From an uncultured Prochlorococcus sp. (GTDB lineage: Bacteria > Cyanobacteriota > Cyanobacteriia > PCC-6307 > Cyanobiaceae), in assembly GCA_902628235.1 (NCBI GenBank), contig CACOMD010000002.1, positions 20,282 to 84,281 of the forward strand: a stretch of 64,000 bases of DNA. Direction: 5' to 3'. Positions 1 to 8,591 of this stretch are shown here, piece after piece; within the stretch, counting starts at the first letter, position 1; every line of letters begins with the position of its first letter. The notes below the pieces were generated by a model. It was given only the letters and a program-made list of their open reading frames with translations. It searched no databases and was not told where the DNA came from. The position numbers were made by a program, and so were the translations under genes.

Positions 1-1
1 T

Positions 2-49
2 TTAGAAATTGATGAACTTATCGCTAAACTAATAGAATATTCTCTTTAA
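2..49 (+). CDS. ddl: D-alanine-D-alanine ligase, C-terminal end (partial)
   Basis: Only the last 15 codons and the stop are inside the window; the tail reads LEIDELIAKLIEYSL. This resembles the closing helix of Ddl proteins, which usually end with a 'xxELIDKLIxxAL' pattern. The position directly upstream of a small membrane protein, ftsQ and ftsZ fits the division and cell-wall cluster of cyanobacteria. The call rests on very few residues plus gene order. Confidence 0.55.
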   Translation, partial: LEIDELIAKLIEYSL

Positions 50-61
50 AATTTTGTCTAA

Positions 62-472
62 ATGCTTCATGGACTACTTTGGTTGCCATTAATTTTTATT
101 TTCTTCCTTTTAACTGCATTAGGTTGGTTAGAAAGAAGGAGACAAAATCTATTTAGAAATTGGGCAAACGGATCTGAACTTTGTAAATTAGATAGTTCTG
201 GAGCAGCCTATCTAAAAGATGGCAAATTAATTTGGAGTGCTTTTGAAGCAGGCGAATTTAAAGAAAAAGATAGTTTTATTATTAAAAAGCTTGAATTAAT
301 TGAGCTTATGGCACTTACTTCAGGGGAAGCCCCTCTTACAAATGAATCACAAGGCAAATGCAGATTAAGACTTGTTGGAAGTGGGAGAGAAATGGATGTA
401 CCATTTTCAGATGCAGATAAGGCTAGAGAATGGATGGATCAATTAATGCAGAAAGCTCGTTGTGATTTGTGA
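62..472 (+). CDS. Conserved single-span membrane protein between ddl and ftsQ
   Basis: A 136-residue protein with one N-terminal hydrophobic segment (about residues 3-22) followed by a basic ERRR stop-transfer stretch and a soluble domain of about 110 residues. I do not recognise a characterised family. It starts 12 bases after the ddl stop, and its TGA overlaps the GTG start of ftsQ (GTGA, 4 bases), so it is almost certainly co-translated with ftsQ. A link to cell division or wall synthesis is inferred from position only. Confidence 0.8.
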   Translation: MLHGLLWLPLIFIFFLLTALGWLERRRQNLFRNWANGSELCKLDSSGAAYLKDGKLIWSAFEAGEFKEKDSFIIKKLELIELMALTSGEAPLTNESQGKCRLRLVGSGREMDVPFSDADKAREWMDQLMQKARCDL

Positions 473-1188
473 AAAATACAGAAATTTTCGAAAATAAAAT
501 ATTGATAATAGGACTATTCTTTATCATTACCAATATTCTTACTATTAATTTGTTTAAAAAAGTAGATTTAAAAAATATATATATTTATGGAGCAGAGTTT
601 ATATCAGTTAATGATATTACTGAAAACACCTCACTTCAATTACCTAGAAGATTAATTTTTATAAAAACAAAATTAATAGAAAAAGAATTAGAAAAAAATA
701 TTTCCTTAAAGCAAATATCAATATCAAGACAAATATTTCCTTTTGGATTAATAATTGATATTCAAACAAGAAATCCAATCGCTTTTGCAGTAAAAGAAGA
801 GAAGGGAATAAAAGTTCAAGGTTTCGTGGATAAAAATGGTGTCTTTATTAACAAGAAATATGTACCTGATAGAGAAAAATTGATTTTCCCTATAAAAATA
901 TTTGGATGGAAGAAAGACTATAAAAATCTTATCTCACTAATAATAAAAAATTATGAAGGAACTGATGATCTCGAAGCTATAAAAATCAGTTCAGAGGGAT
1001 TTATTACTTTGGAAGAAAAGTTTTTACAAAAAATCTTTCTTGGCTTTAAAACTAAAGATATAGAAGAGAAATTAAATTTAATTTTCGATATTAGAGAACA
1101 ATTTAAAAAACAGAAATTTCGTAAAAAAATTAAGAGTTTGGATTTAACAGATCTAACTAATCCAAAGATAAAAGTGTTCATTCCCTAA
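469..1188 (+). CDS. ftsQ: Cell division protein FtsQ/DivIB
   Basis: A 239-residue bitopic membrane protein. Residues about 11-28 form the single membrane span. Then comes a POTRA-like segment ('VDLKNIYIYGAEFISVNDI', about residues 32-50) and a beta-rich FtsQ domain ('IQTRNPIAFAV', 'GFVDKNGVFI'). FtsQ bridges early and late divisome proteins in the periplasm. The GTG start at 469 overlaps the upstream stop by 4 bases and gives a normal length for cyanobacterial FtsQ. It lies 178 bases upstream of ftsZ. Sequence conservation is low, as usual for FtsQ, so gene order carries much of the weight. Confidence 0.85.
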   Translation: MKNTEIFENKILIIGLFFIITNILTINLFKKVDLKNIYIYGAEFISVNDITENTSLQLPRRLIFIKTKLIEKELEKNISLKQISISRQIFPFGLIIDIQTRNPIAFAVKEEKGIKVQGFVDKNGVFINKKYVPDREKLIFPIKIFGWKKDYKNLISLIIKNYEGTDDLEAIKISSEGFITLEEKFLQKIFLGFKTKDIEEKLNLIFDIREQFKKQKFRKKIKSLDLTDLTNPKIKVFIP

Positions 1189-1366
1189 TATTTGAGATTA
1201 AATAATATATTTAATTTTCAGATGAAGTCAATCTCCAAGAGGGTTCTCAATAGATTAAGGAAATATTTGTAAAAAAAAAACATTAGTAGTTTCTTCAAGA
1301 AATCCCTACAGATGACCTGAGTGAGTTCATAATGCACCAAGGAATAAAATTTGTTTTGAAATAGCG

Positions 1367-2491
1367 ATGAGCTTCGGAAACAATCCAAACTTAAATCAAT
1401 CGAGTGAAATTCTTCCAAGTCAGAATGCCAAAATAGAAGTTATTGGTGTTGGAGGAGGAGGAAGTAACGCAGTTAACCGGATGATCAATAGTGATCTTGA
1501 TGGTGTTACATTCAGAGTTCTAAACACTGATGCCCAGGCTCTGCTGCAATCTTCTGCTACGCAACGCGTTCAGTTAGGTCAGAATTTGACCAGAGGCTTA
1601 GGAGCTGGAGGCAATCCAAGTATTGGCCAAAAAGCTGCAGAAGAATCCAAAGAAGAATTGCAGCAAGTATTAGATGGAGCTGACTTGGTATTCATCGCAG
1701 CAGGGATGGGAGGCGGAACTGGAACTGGAGCAGCTCCTGTTGTCGCAGAGGTTGCTAAACAAAGTGGTGCTTTAACAGTTGGTATAGTTACAAAACCTTT
1801 CTCTTTTGAAGGGAAAAGAAGAATGCGTCAAGCTGAAGAAGGTATAACCAGATTAGCTGAAAATGTTGATACTTTAATTGTCTTACCTAATGATAAATTA
1901 AAAGATGTAATTTCTGGAGCTCCACTACAAGAAGCTTTTAGGAGTGCAGATGATGTATTAAGAATGGGTGTTAAAGGAATAAGTGACATTATAACTAAAC
2001 CAGGATTAGTAAATGTTGATTTTGCTGATATTAGATCTGTAATGACTGAGGCTGGAACATCCCTAATGGGAATTGGTATAGGTTCTGGAAGATCCCGAGC
2101 ATTAGAAGCTGCTCAAGCTGCTATTAATAGCCCATTGCTCGAATCTGATAAAATTAGGGGTGCGAAAGGTTGTGTAATTAATATTACAGGTGGTCATGAT
2201 ATGACGCTTGATGATATGACTTCAGCCTCTGATTTCATATATGAAGTATTAGATCCCGAAGCAAATATCATTGTAGGTGCTGTAATTGATGAATCTATGG
2301 AAAGTGAGATTGCAGTTACTGTAATTGTTACAGGATTTAATTCATCACCTCTAGATAATAATCAAAATCTTAGAAGGAGAATAAGTGGGGTTCCAAGTAG
2401 TCCTTTTTACAATACTTCTGATAATAAAGAATTAGGTGCAAATATTCCTGAATTTCTAAGATTGAGGCAAAACAAAAGAAACGATAGTTAA
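1367..2491 (+). CDS. ftsZ: Cell division GTPase FtsZ
   Basis: Tubulin-like GTPase (374 residues) that polymerises into the division ring. The nucleotide-binding [11 protein letters not shown] segment lies at residues 29-39 and the tubulin signature GGGTGTG at 115-121. The T7-loop region '[10 protein letters not shown]' provides the catalytic aspartates. A short variable linker ends in '[13 protein letters not shown]', the conserved C-terminal peptide that binds FtsA/ZipN-type partners. The ATG start gives a typical short cyanobacterial N-terminal extension. GC content is slightly above its neighbours, as expected of a highly conserved gene. Confidence 0.99.
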   Translation: MSFGNNPNLNQSSEILPSQNAKIEVIGVGGGGSNAVNRMINSDLDGVTFRVLNTDAQALLQSSATQRVQLGQNLTRGLGAGGNPSIGQKAAEESKEELQQVLDGADLVFIAAGMGGGTGTGAAPVVAEVAKQSGALTVGIVTKPFSFEGKRRMRQAEEGITRLAENVDTLIVLPNDKLKDVISGAPLQEAFRSADDVLRMGVKGISDIITKPGLVNVDFADIRSVMTEAGTSLMGIGIGSGRSRALEAAQAAINSPLLESDKIRGAKGCVINITGGHDMTLDDMTSASDFIYEVLDPEANIIVGAVIDESMESEIAVTVIVTGFNSSPLDNNQNLRRRISGVPSSPFYNTSDNKELGANIPEFLRLRQNKRNDS

Positions 2492-2502
2492 CCTATATAA
2501 TT

Positions 2503-2600
2503 ATGACTCGGTTATCTCGCCTGTTTAAAGCATCCTGCGTGGCTGCTACTTTCCAGTCCTGACCAAATTTAGGCGTTCAAACCGCGAAAGGCCGAGTCAT
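2503..2600 (-). ncRNA. ffs: Signal recognition particle RNA (4.5S, small bacterial type)
   Basis: The reverse complement contains the SRP domain IV signature GGTCAGGACTGGAAAGTAGC followed by AGCC, with the GGAA tetraloop and the asymmetric internal loop that bind Ffh. The two ends are perfectly complementary (ATGACTCGG at one end, CCGAGTCAT at the other), closing a long hairpin of about 98 nt. It lies between ftsZ and panB but on the opposite strand, so it needs its own promoter on the panB side. The exact processed ends are not determinable from sequence. Confidence 0.95.
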
Positions 2601-2643
2601 TTATAATATTAGCAATAATTGCTTTAATAGTTGAAAAATTTTT

Positions 2644-3417
2644 ATGCTTCCTAAAGAACTTGTTAAATATAAAAATCAGTCAAAGAAAATAATAGCCTTA
2701 ACAGCTTGGGATTCAATTACAGGATCATTAGCTGAGGAAGCTGGTGCAGATATAATTTTAATCGGAGATTCACTTGCGATGGTTGCTCTTGGTTATGAGA
2801 CAACTTTGCCCATTACTTTGGATAATATGATTCATCATACAAATGCTGTTTGTAGAGGTTTTAAAAGTAATGCAGGAAAAGAACCTTTAGTCATTTGTGA
2901 CATGCCATTTCTTAGTTATCAATGTGGAGAGGATAAAGCAGTTGATTATGCTGGACGAATAATTAAGGAAACCCCTGCTAAAGCATTAAAAGTTGAAGGC
3001 GCTGAGCCAGAAATACAATTAGTTATTTCTAGATTAATCAGAATGGGAATTCCAATCATGGGTCATTTAGGATTAACCCCTCAAAGTTTTTTAAATCAAG
3101 GACTTAAGAAACAAGGTGATAATTTAATCAGCCAGGAGAAGATTAAGAAGGAATCTGAGATCCTTGAAAAGATAGGTTGTTTCGCTTTGGTGTTAGAACA
3201 TATTCCAGATTTTCTTTCAAAAGAAATTAGAAATAATCTAAAAATACCTATTATTGGAATTGGAGCAGGCTCAGATTGCGATGGTCAAATAAGAGTAACG
3301 GCAGATTTACTTGGATTAAATGATAAGCACCCGCCATTTTGTGAGCCTCTCATAGATGGGAAAAAAATATTTATAAAAAAATTACGAGAATGGATAAAAT
3401 CTGAAAAACTTAATTAA
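2644..3417 (+). CDS. panB: 3-methyl-2-oxobutanoate hydroxymethyltransferase (ketopantoate hydroxymethyltransferase)
   Basis: PanB transfers a hydroxymethyl group from methylene-THF to 2-oxoisovalerate, the first committed step of pantothenate and CoA synthesis. The 257-residue TIM-barrel protein shows 'ALTAWDSITGSLAEEAGAD', the metal/substrate loop 'IGDSLAMV' (about residues 42-49), 'VKVEG-like ALKVEGAEP' and 'IIGIGAGSDCDGQIRV', all typical of the family. The length is normal. It follows the SRP RNA and ends at the edge of the accessory island. ilvC, about 12 kb away, makes the precursor of its substrate. Confidence 0.97.
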   Translation: MLPKELVKYKNQSKKIIALTAWDSITGSLAEEAGADIILIGDSLAMVALGYETTLPITLDNMIHHTNAVCRGFKSNAGKEPLVICDMPFLSYQCGEDKAVDYAGRIIKETPAKALKVEGAEPEIQLVISRLIRMGIPIMGHLGLTPQSFLNQGLKKQGDNLISQEKIKKESEILEKIGCFALVLEHIPDFLSKEIRNNLKIPIIGIGAGSDCDGQIRVTADLLGLNDKHPPFCEPLIDGKKIFIKKLREWIKSEKLN

Positions 3418-3709
3418 TTTTATAAATTTATTCCCCAATAGATAATTCCTAATGCTAAATTCATTAAAAATAGTTTTAGGCAATATGGTAAATAAAAGTT
3501 ATTTAATTTCATATTGCTAGATGTTTAATAACTAAAATAAATACATAATCACCTTAATTAAGCAATACATAGTTGATGATCAAATATCTAGGGTTAAGTG
3601 CTTTATTAGAGGAGAAAAATATATTTTCTATTAAAAACCTTACAAAATATATTTAAAGATCTATCACTAAATTAAATATTTAATTTAGTAATTATAAATG
3701 TTTTAAGTA
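3418..3709. other. Intergenic left boundary of the accessory island
   Basis: A 292-base AT-rich gap between panB (rightward) and the leftward SGNH gene, so both genes end here. No convincing ORF or RNA gene is visible. The one structured element is a hairpin at 3480-3517, listed separately. No tRNA or integrase that could explain insertion is visible at this junction. Confidence 0.6.
3480..3517. other. Stem-loop downstream of panB
   Basis: GCAATATG (3480-3487) is perfectly complementary to CATATTGC (3510-3517). Inside it AAATAA (3490-3495) pairs with TTATTT (3499-3504) around a 3-base loop. The two stems of 8 and 6 bp sit about 60 bases past the panB stop. There is no clean T-run after it on either strand, so it is not a canonical intrinsic terminator. 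It could still be a 3' end stabiliser. Confidence 0.45.
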
Positions 3710-4750
3710 TCATAAATTATTTAAGTATCTAATAATCTTATTACTTAATAATCTATTCCCTTCTATATTTAAATGTAAATCTTTCTTAAAATAATATCTT
3801 GATGGATTAATAAATAATTCATTTGGTGATTCAATAAATTTGACATTTAATTCTTCAGAAATTTCCTTGAAGCAAGAATAATTTGTTATTTCTCTTTTTT
3901 TAGGATCATGAGGAATAGCAGTTATTAAATACTTACCTTGGTTTTTATTAACGAGCTTATTAATCTTATTAATATAAATTTTGGTCATTTTTCTTTCATA
4001 TGAATTTACGATGCATTTATCAAAGGAATTAAATAAATTTTCTTTATATTCAAAATTTTTACCATAAAAAATATCAGATATATTTACTTTTATTGTGAGA
4101 ATAATTCTTCTAATTAATCTAAAAAAATATGATTTTCTGGAAAGTATTTTTAATATTTGATTACTTTTTTTTGAATTTATTACAGGATAAATCATCTCTC
4201 CTTGAATAATTGACTCTACTTTTTTTGAATAATAATTATCATCTTCTAAATCATTGCCTGATAGGAAATGGAGTATGATTGAGTCTTCAATTATAAGGTC
4301 TGGATTGTTTTGTATCTGATTAAAGAGCTGAATATAAGTAAGAACTGGAGAATAACTAGTAACACCTAAATTAATTACCTTTAATTTCTTTGCACAATAT
4401 TCTTTTTGCAATAAACCTCCAACACTTTCCTTATCAGATACTTGGATACCTTCAATAAATGAATCTCCTAATAAAATTATTCTTGAACTATATTCACTAT
4501 TTTCTTTTTTGCAAATATTTTTAATTATTCTATTGCCAAAGTTATCAAAATTTACAGTAAAGTTACCCCATTCACCATTAGGCTCATAAGCCCTAAATTT
4601 AAAGTTTTTAGGATGCTCATGATGATTATAAGAACTTTCATTGATTGGTTGAACATTATATCCAAGACCTAAGTATCTTAATGAATATTCCGCACTAAAA
4701 AAAAATATAAAAAAATAAAATATATAATTGCTCTTTAAAAACTCTCTCAT
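3710..4750 (-). CDS. Membrane-anchored SGNH/GDSL-fold protein
   Basis: A 346-residue protein with an N-terminal hydrophobic anchor (about residues 7-20). It carries all four SGNH blocks: GDSFIEG with Ser97, Gly129 in block II, GND with Asn166, and DLHL with Asp324 and His326. These residues form the Ser-His-Asp triad and oxyanion hole of esterases and O-acyltransferases in this fold, so it should be catalytically competent. It is probably exported, with the domain outside the cytoplasmic membrane. It is divergent from the SGNH-carbamoyltransferase operon (122-base gap). The substrate is unknown; an ester on a surface glycan or the product of the neighbouring operon is an inference. Confidence 0.85.
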   Translation of the reverse strand: MREFLKSNYIFYFFIFFFSAEYSLRYLGLGYNVQPINESSYNHHEHPKNFKFRAYEPNGEWGNFTVNFDNFGNRIIKNICKKENSEYSSRIILLGDSFIEGIQVSDKESVGGLLQKEYCAKKLKVINLGVTSYSPVLTYIQLFNQIQNNPDLIIEDSIILHFLSGNDLEDDNYYSKKVESIIQGEMIYPVINSKKSNQILKILSRKSYFFRLIRRIILTIKVNISDIFYGKNFEYKENLFNSFDKCIVNSYERKMTKIYINKINKLVNKNQGKYLITAIPHDPKKREITNYSCFKEISEELNVKFIESPNELFINPSRYYFKKDLHLNIEGNRLLSNKIIRYLNNL

Positions 4751-4774
4751 TTCACTATATATTTTAAAGTGAAA
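4750..4774. promoter_or_regulatory. Inverted repeat in the divergent SGNH/SGNH control region
   Basis: TTTCACT (4750-4756) and AGTGAAA (4768-4774) form a 7-bp inverted repeat separated by 11 AT-only bases. It overlaps the start codon region of the leftward SGNH gene in the 122-base gap between two divergent genes. This spacing suits an operator for a dimeric repressor. In such AT-rich DNA a chance occurrence is possible. Confidence 0.3.
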
Positions 4775-4872
4775 AATTTAATTTCTAGATATCAATAAAT
4801 TTACCACATAGATTATGATTTTTATTTATTATATATTATGAAAATTGAACATACATTAACTAGTATTTAGTT

Positions 4873-6144
4873 ATGAAATCAGTTTACGATAAAAAATTAT
4901 ATTTCAAACTAACAATATTTTTCATACCAATTTTAGTATTTATAATTGAGTCAATATCATTCGGCTTAATAAGATATAAAAAATCATTTTTTCCTGAAAG
5001 ATCATATATTAAGTATGAACATTTAAAACCAGATATGATAAATGGAATAAGATTTAAAGAACCTATTAATAGTAAAGATAAAAAAAATATCTATCTAAAT
5101 AAATATGGCCTATTGAAGACCTTTTATGAATCTGAAGTAACAAATAAAAATAAAGGGATTATTATCACTGGGAATAGCGTTTCCTTAGGACATCCTTTTA
5201 TTGAGAGGGGATTATTTAAAAAAACTTTTACTAACTTAATTGAAAAGGGGATCAGAGACAAAGGAGGTTTAATAGATGTTGTTAATTTATCTTTTTATAA
5301 TTTCAATAGTTGGGAAGAAAAAGTTGAATTTAATAGATATTTAAATTCATTTTATAATTATAAAGATTTACCGAATGTTGACATATATGCGAGTATTGGG
5401 GGAATTCAAGATTTTTGGGGGTTTATAGATTTACTTCATAATAAACAATATTTTGATAATGATTACTATAAAGCGAATGGATTAATGACATGGAAACAGA
5501 GAAATAAACCTTTTGAAGAATTTTATGAAAAAGCATATAAGACTTCAATAGGTAATGTATTTATCTCCTTTGACATCTTTTTTAATTCTTTTATTTCTTT
5601 GATCAAAGAGAATAGCAATACTATTGAAATAATGAGAAGGATAAGAGATAAAAAATCTAGACAATTAATTTATCAAAATATTGAAAAATATGATTTTAAT
5701 AAAATAAATAATGAAGAATCTCTTCTTAAAAATATAATTGAAAATAAATTAGAGATTACAAATGAAGAATACAAATATATTAAAAATTCTACTATCCTTT
5801 CAACAATTAGAAATTTGAAATCAGTCTCAGTGACTATTCCTACAAGTAAAGTATTGTTTGTTTATTTGCCTACAAGAATATCTATTAAAGAACAAATTAA
5901 TATTTCAAATAGATTTAAATATAAAAATTTAAATATTCAAGATTTACATATTATTGAGAAAGATTACAGAAATTCTTTATTTGCTGGTTTATCTCAAATT
6001 AAGAACATTGATATTATTAATATTGGATCTATAGGCAAATTTGATTGGTTTACAGATGAAAGTCATTTTTCAATTAAAGGTCATGAAAAAATTGCTGAGA
6101 TTTTGCAACCTTATTTTCTAAATGCCTTAAGTAATGAAAAATAA
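4873..6144 (+). CDS. Membrane-anchored SGNH-like protein, first gene of the carbamoyltransferase operon
   Basis: A 423-residue protein with a hydrophobic segment at about residues 11-33 and a large domain behind it. The block I-like motif is ITGNSVSLG (Ser102), block II Asn138, and block V DESHFSIKGHEKIAE (Asp395, His398). Block III reads GGIQD rather than the usual GGND, so the oxyanion-hole Asn is replaced by Gln179. This suggests an SGNH-fold protein with altered or acyltransferase-like chemistry. Its last 11 bases overlap the ferritin-like gene, and it heads a compact four-gene operon. Resemblance to exported SGNH proteins that modify polysaccharides is fold-level only. Confidence 0.75.
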   Translation: MKSVYDKKLYFKLTIFFIPILVFIIESISFGLIRYKKSFFPERSYIKYEHLKPDMINGIRFKEPINSKDKKNIYLNKYGLLKTFYESEVTNKNKGIIITGNSVSLGHPFIERGLFKKTFTNLIEKGIRDKGGLIDVVNLSFYNFNSWEEKVEFNRYLNSFYNYKDLPNVDIYASIGGIQDFWGFIDLLHNKQYFDNDYYKANGLMTWKQRNKPFEEFYEKAYKTSIGNVFISFDIFFNSFISLIKENSNTIEIMRRIRDKKSRQLIYQNIEKYDFNKINNEESLLKNIIENKLEITNEEYKYIKNSTILSTIRNLKSVSVTIPTSKVLFVYLPTRISIKEQINISNRFKYKNLNIQDLHIIEKDYRNSLFAGLSQIKNIDIINIGSIGKFDWFTDESHFSIKGHEKIAEILQPYFLNALSNEK

Positions 6145-6853
6145 AAAGTTATCAAAAGAAAATGAAAATATTAGGATACTAAATGTTCTTCTTGAAACAG
6201 CTTGTGCTGAATTTGGATCTGCCCTCGAGATGCTTATTGCATGTAAAGGAGCTGATAGTATAAATATTGCAAATGGATATTTCCAACATGCAAAAGATGA
6301 ATATAATCATACTCATACTTTTTTATCAATACTCTCTAAATATGGGAAAAATTCCCCAACTAAAATATCAAGAAAATACCGCTTCAATACTAATTCAGTA
6401 ATAACTAAAGGTTATGTTTCAACAGATGGATATCTTATAGAAACAATGAGCATAAAGGATTTTATTGCGTATGTTTATACAAATGAATTATTAGCAAAAG
6501 AATCTTTTGATGGGATCTTAAAACTTTTAAGACCGCATTCTGATGAAGGTATTCAGATTTCTAAAATTATGGATGATGAGCTAAGACATCATGGATTAGC
6601 AGAAAAATATTTTCTTAAGTATTATCCAAGATTACAACCATGGCAATTGATGTGTTATAGATTAAGAGAAACAATTATGAACAGAGGAAGAAAATTCTAT
6701 GATAAGAATCTTAAGTTTCTTGATAAAGTTTTAACACCTCTTTATTTTTTTATTGCCTATTTAGTTGGAAAAGTTTTAAAGTTTGTAGATATGAATGAAT
6801 TTGATAGGAAAGGCAAAAATTTAATGGATATAAAATCCAAGTCTGTAATTTAA
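6134..6853 (+). CDS. Ferritin-like (diiron carboxylate) protein
   Basis: A 239-residue mostly helical protein. Iron-ligand candidates occur in the classic order: Glu21 or Glu26 in helix 1, E56-Y-N-H59 in helix 2, Glu118 or Glu123 in helix 3, and E149-L-R-H152 in helix 4. Two ExxH motifs fit a diiron centre of the ferritin-like superfamily. A C-terminal hydrophobic stretch (about residues 199-216) could associate with the membrane. It overlaps the upstream SGNH gene by 11 bases and is one base from the carbamoyltransferase gene. That context suggests an oxidase or hydroxylase in the same pathway rather than iron storage, but this is inference. Confidence 0.75.
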   Translation: MKNKKLSKENENIRILNVLLETACAEFGSALEMLIACKGADSINIANGYFQHAKDEYNHTHTFLSILSKYGKNSPTKISRKYRFNTNSVITKGYVSTDGYLIETMSIKDFIAYVYTNELLAKESFDGILKLLRPHSDEGIQISKIMDDELRHHGLAEKYFLKYYPRLQPWQLMCYRLRETIMNRGRKFYDKNLKFLDKVLTPLYFFIAYLVGKVLKFVDMNEFDRKGKNLMDIKSKSVI

Positions 6854-6854
6854 A

Positions 6855-8591
6855 ATGTTTATAGGTTTAACAGGATATAATCATGAATCATCAGCAGCTC
6901 TTGTAGATAATAAAGGAAATTTAATTGATTATTATAAAGAAGAGTTTTTAAGCAGAGTTAAAGGAGATAAATCATTTCCTAAAAGATCTTTGAAGAGGTT
7001 AATAGATGTCAATGAATTAGATATAAGTGAGATTAGTGAAATTACATTCTATGAGAGACCTTTAAGTGCTTACATTACAATATTGCAGACATCAGGTAAA
7101 AATATGCCAAAAAGTCTACCTCTAATTTCACATCAATGTAGAAATTTCAATAAAAGCTCAGTTGCCTGTTTCTTAGATATTGCAAAGACATATCCTGGTT
7201 TAGAAAAAAAATTATCTTATTGTGATCACCATTTATCTCATACTTTAACATCCTTAGCTTATTCACCAAATCAAAATGAAATATGTTCAGTAGTTGTTGA
7301 TGGTTTTGGAGATAGAAGTACAACTTCTATATCTTTAGTACATGATCATCATAATATAGTTGAATTATGGTCTTGTCCTTATCCATTTTCCATAGGACTA
7401 TTTTATTCCGCGATAACAGATTTTCTTGGATTTCAAGTTAATGAAGGAGAATATAAAGTTATGGGTTTATCTTCTTTTGGGAATGAGAATAGTGAAATTG
7501 CTATCAAAGTATCTAAATTAATCAGATGGGACAATGATAAAAAGAAAATTATTCAAGACATGAGTTTTTTTAATTATCATGTTGACCCTGAAATCTCTTT
7601 TAGTCAAAAGTTAGTTAATTATCTAGGGAATCCAAGAAATCCCTTCAAGCAGCTTTTACCAGATGATGATGATTTTCAATATTATGCAGATATTGCAAAG
7701 GGAGCACAATTAGCAGTTGTTAAAATATTACGTAGTATTTTTAGCTATGCATATCAGATAACAAAATGTAATGATTTTCTTTTCTCTGGTGGAGTCGCAA
7801 TGAATTCTGCATCATTAGATCAATTAGCATCTCTTGATTTTATAAAAAATATATACATACCTCCATCACCTGGAGATTCAGGTTCTGCTATAGGAGCCGC
7901 TTTTTATTCTTATCTAAAAAATAATATTGATAAAGATATTTTTATATCTAAACCATCTTTATTTCCCTCAAAATTTAACTCTAATATTCAAAGAAAATTA
8001 GCTAGTAAAATAATTGATTCCAATTATAAAATAATTGCTGAAGATATAAAAGATATTATAGAAAGATCTGCAGATTTAATAAGTAAAGGTCAAATTATTG
8101 GAGTTATAATAGGAAATTCAGAAACAGGACCTAGAGCACTTGGTAATAGATCATTGATATGTGATGGTACAAATAAAGATGCTGTAAACTTCTTAAATAC
8201 AAAAATAAAAAAACGTAGCCCTTTCAGGCCTACTGCTCCAGTAATGCAGGAATCAATTGCAAAAAAATACTATGACGTTAGAGATGAATTAATTGATTGT
8301 TATAAAACAATGAGTGCTACAGCAAAATGTAAGGAAGGTAGTGAATCATTAAATTTCCCAACAACTCATATTGATAAAACAGCAAGAATTCAAATAATTG
8401 AAAAAGATCATTTTCTTTATAAGTTACTAGATGCACTTAAGAATTATAATATCCATTTACTTGCCAACTCTTCACTTAATTTAAGTGGAGATCCAACTAG
8501 TTTTGATTTAATAGATTCATTCATGATTAGTTCTCGAAGTCCATTAAAATATATAATTACAGATTTTGCTCTTTTAGAATCAATTAAATGA
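6855..8591 (+). CDS. O-carbamoyltransferase of the NodU/CmcH/SxtI family
   Basis: A 578-residue, full-length two-domain enzyme that uses carbamoyl phosphate and ATP to put a carbamoyl group on a hydroxyl. The N-terminal Kae1-like ASKHA domain has 'GLTGYNHESSAALV' (His10), 'EEFLSR', the HHLSH motif at residues 125-129 and 'VVDGFGDRS'. It continues with 'SGGVAMNS' and 'PPSPGDSGSAIGAAF'. The C-terminal carbamoyltransferase domain has 'TGPRALGNRS' from about residue 424, 'KKRSPFRPTAPV' and 'NSSLNLSGDP'. Known relatives act on sugars, antibiotics and saxitoxin. It is third in the operon, with the DUF5989-like peptide start overlapping its stop. Confidence 0.93.
   Translation: MFIGLTGYNHESSAALVDNKGNLIDYYKEEFLSRVKGDKSFPKRSLKRLIDVNELDISEISEITFYERPLSAYITILQTSGKNMPKSLPLISHQCRNFNKSSVACFLDIAKTYPGLEKKLSYCDHHLSHTLTSLAYSPNQNEICSVVVDGFGDRSTTSISLVHDHHNIVELWSCPYPFSIGLFYSAITDFLGFQVNEGEYKVMGLSSFGNENSEIAIKVSKLIRWDNDKKKIIQDMSFFNYHVDPEISFSQKLVNYLGNPRNPFKQLLPDDDDFQYYADIAKGAQLAVVKILRSIFSYAYQITKCNDFLFSGGVAMNSASLDQLASLDFIKNIYIPPSPGDSGSAIGAAFYSYLKNNIDKDIFISKPSLFPSKFNSNIQRKLASKIIDSNYKIIAEDIKDIIERSADLISKGQIIGVIIGNSETGPRALGNRSLICDGTNKDAVNFLNTKIKKRSPFRPTAPVMQESIAKKYYDVRDELIDCYKTMSATAKCKEGSESLNFPTTHIDKTARIQIIEKDHFLYKLLDALKNYNIHLLANSSLNLSGDPTSFDLIDSFMISSRSPLKYIITDFALLESIK

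Noticed and set aside
951..1418. Minus-strand ORFs of 66-76 codons over ftsQ and the ftsZ promoter
   Set aside because: They are antisense shadows of ftsQ or AT-rich spacer, with no domain features.
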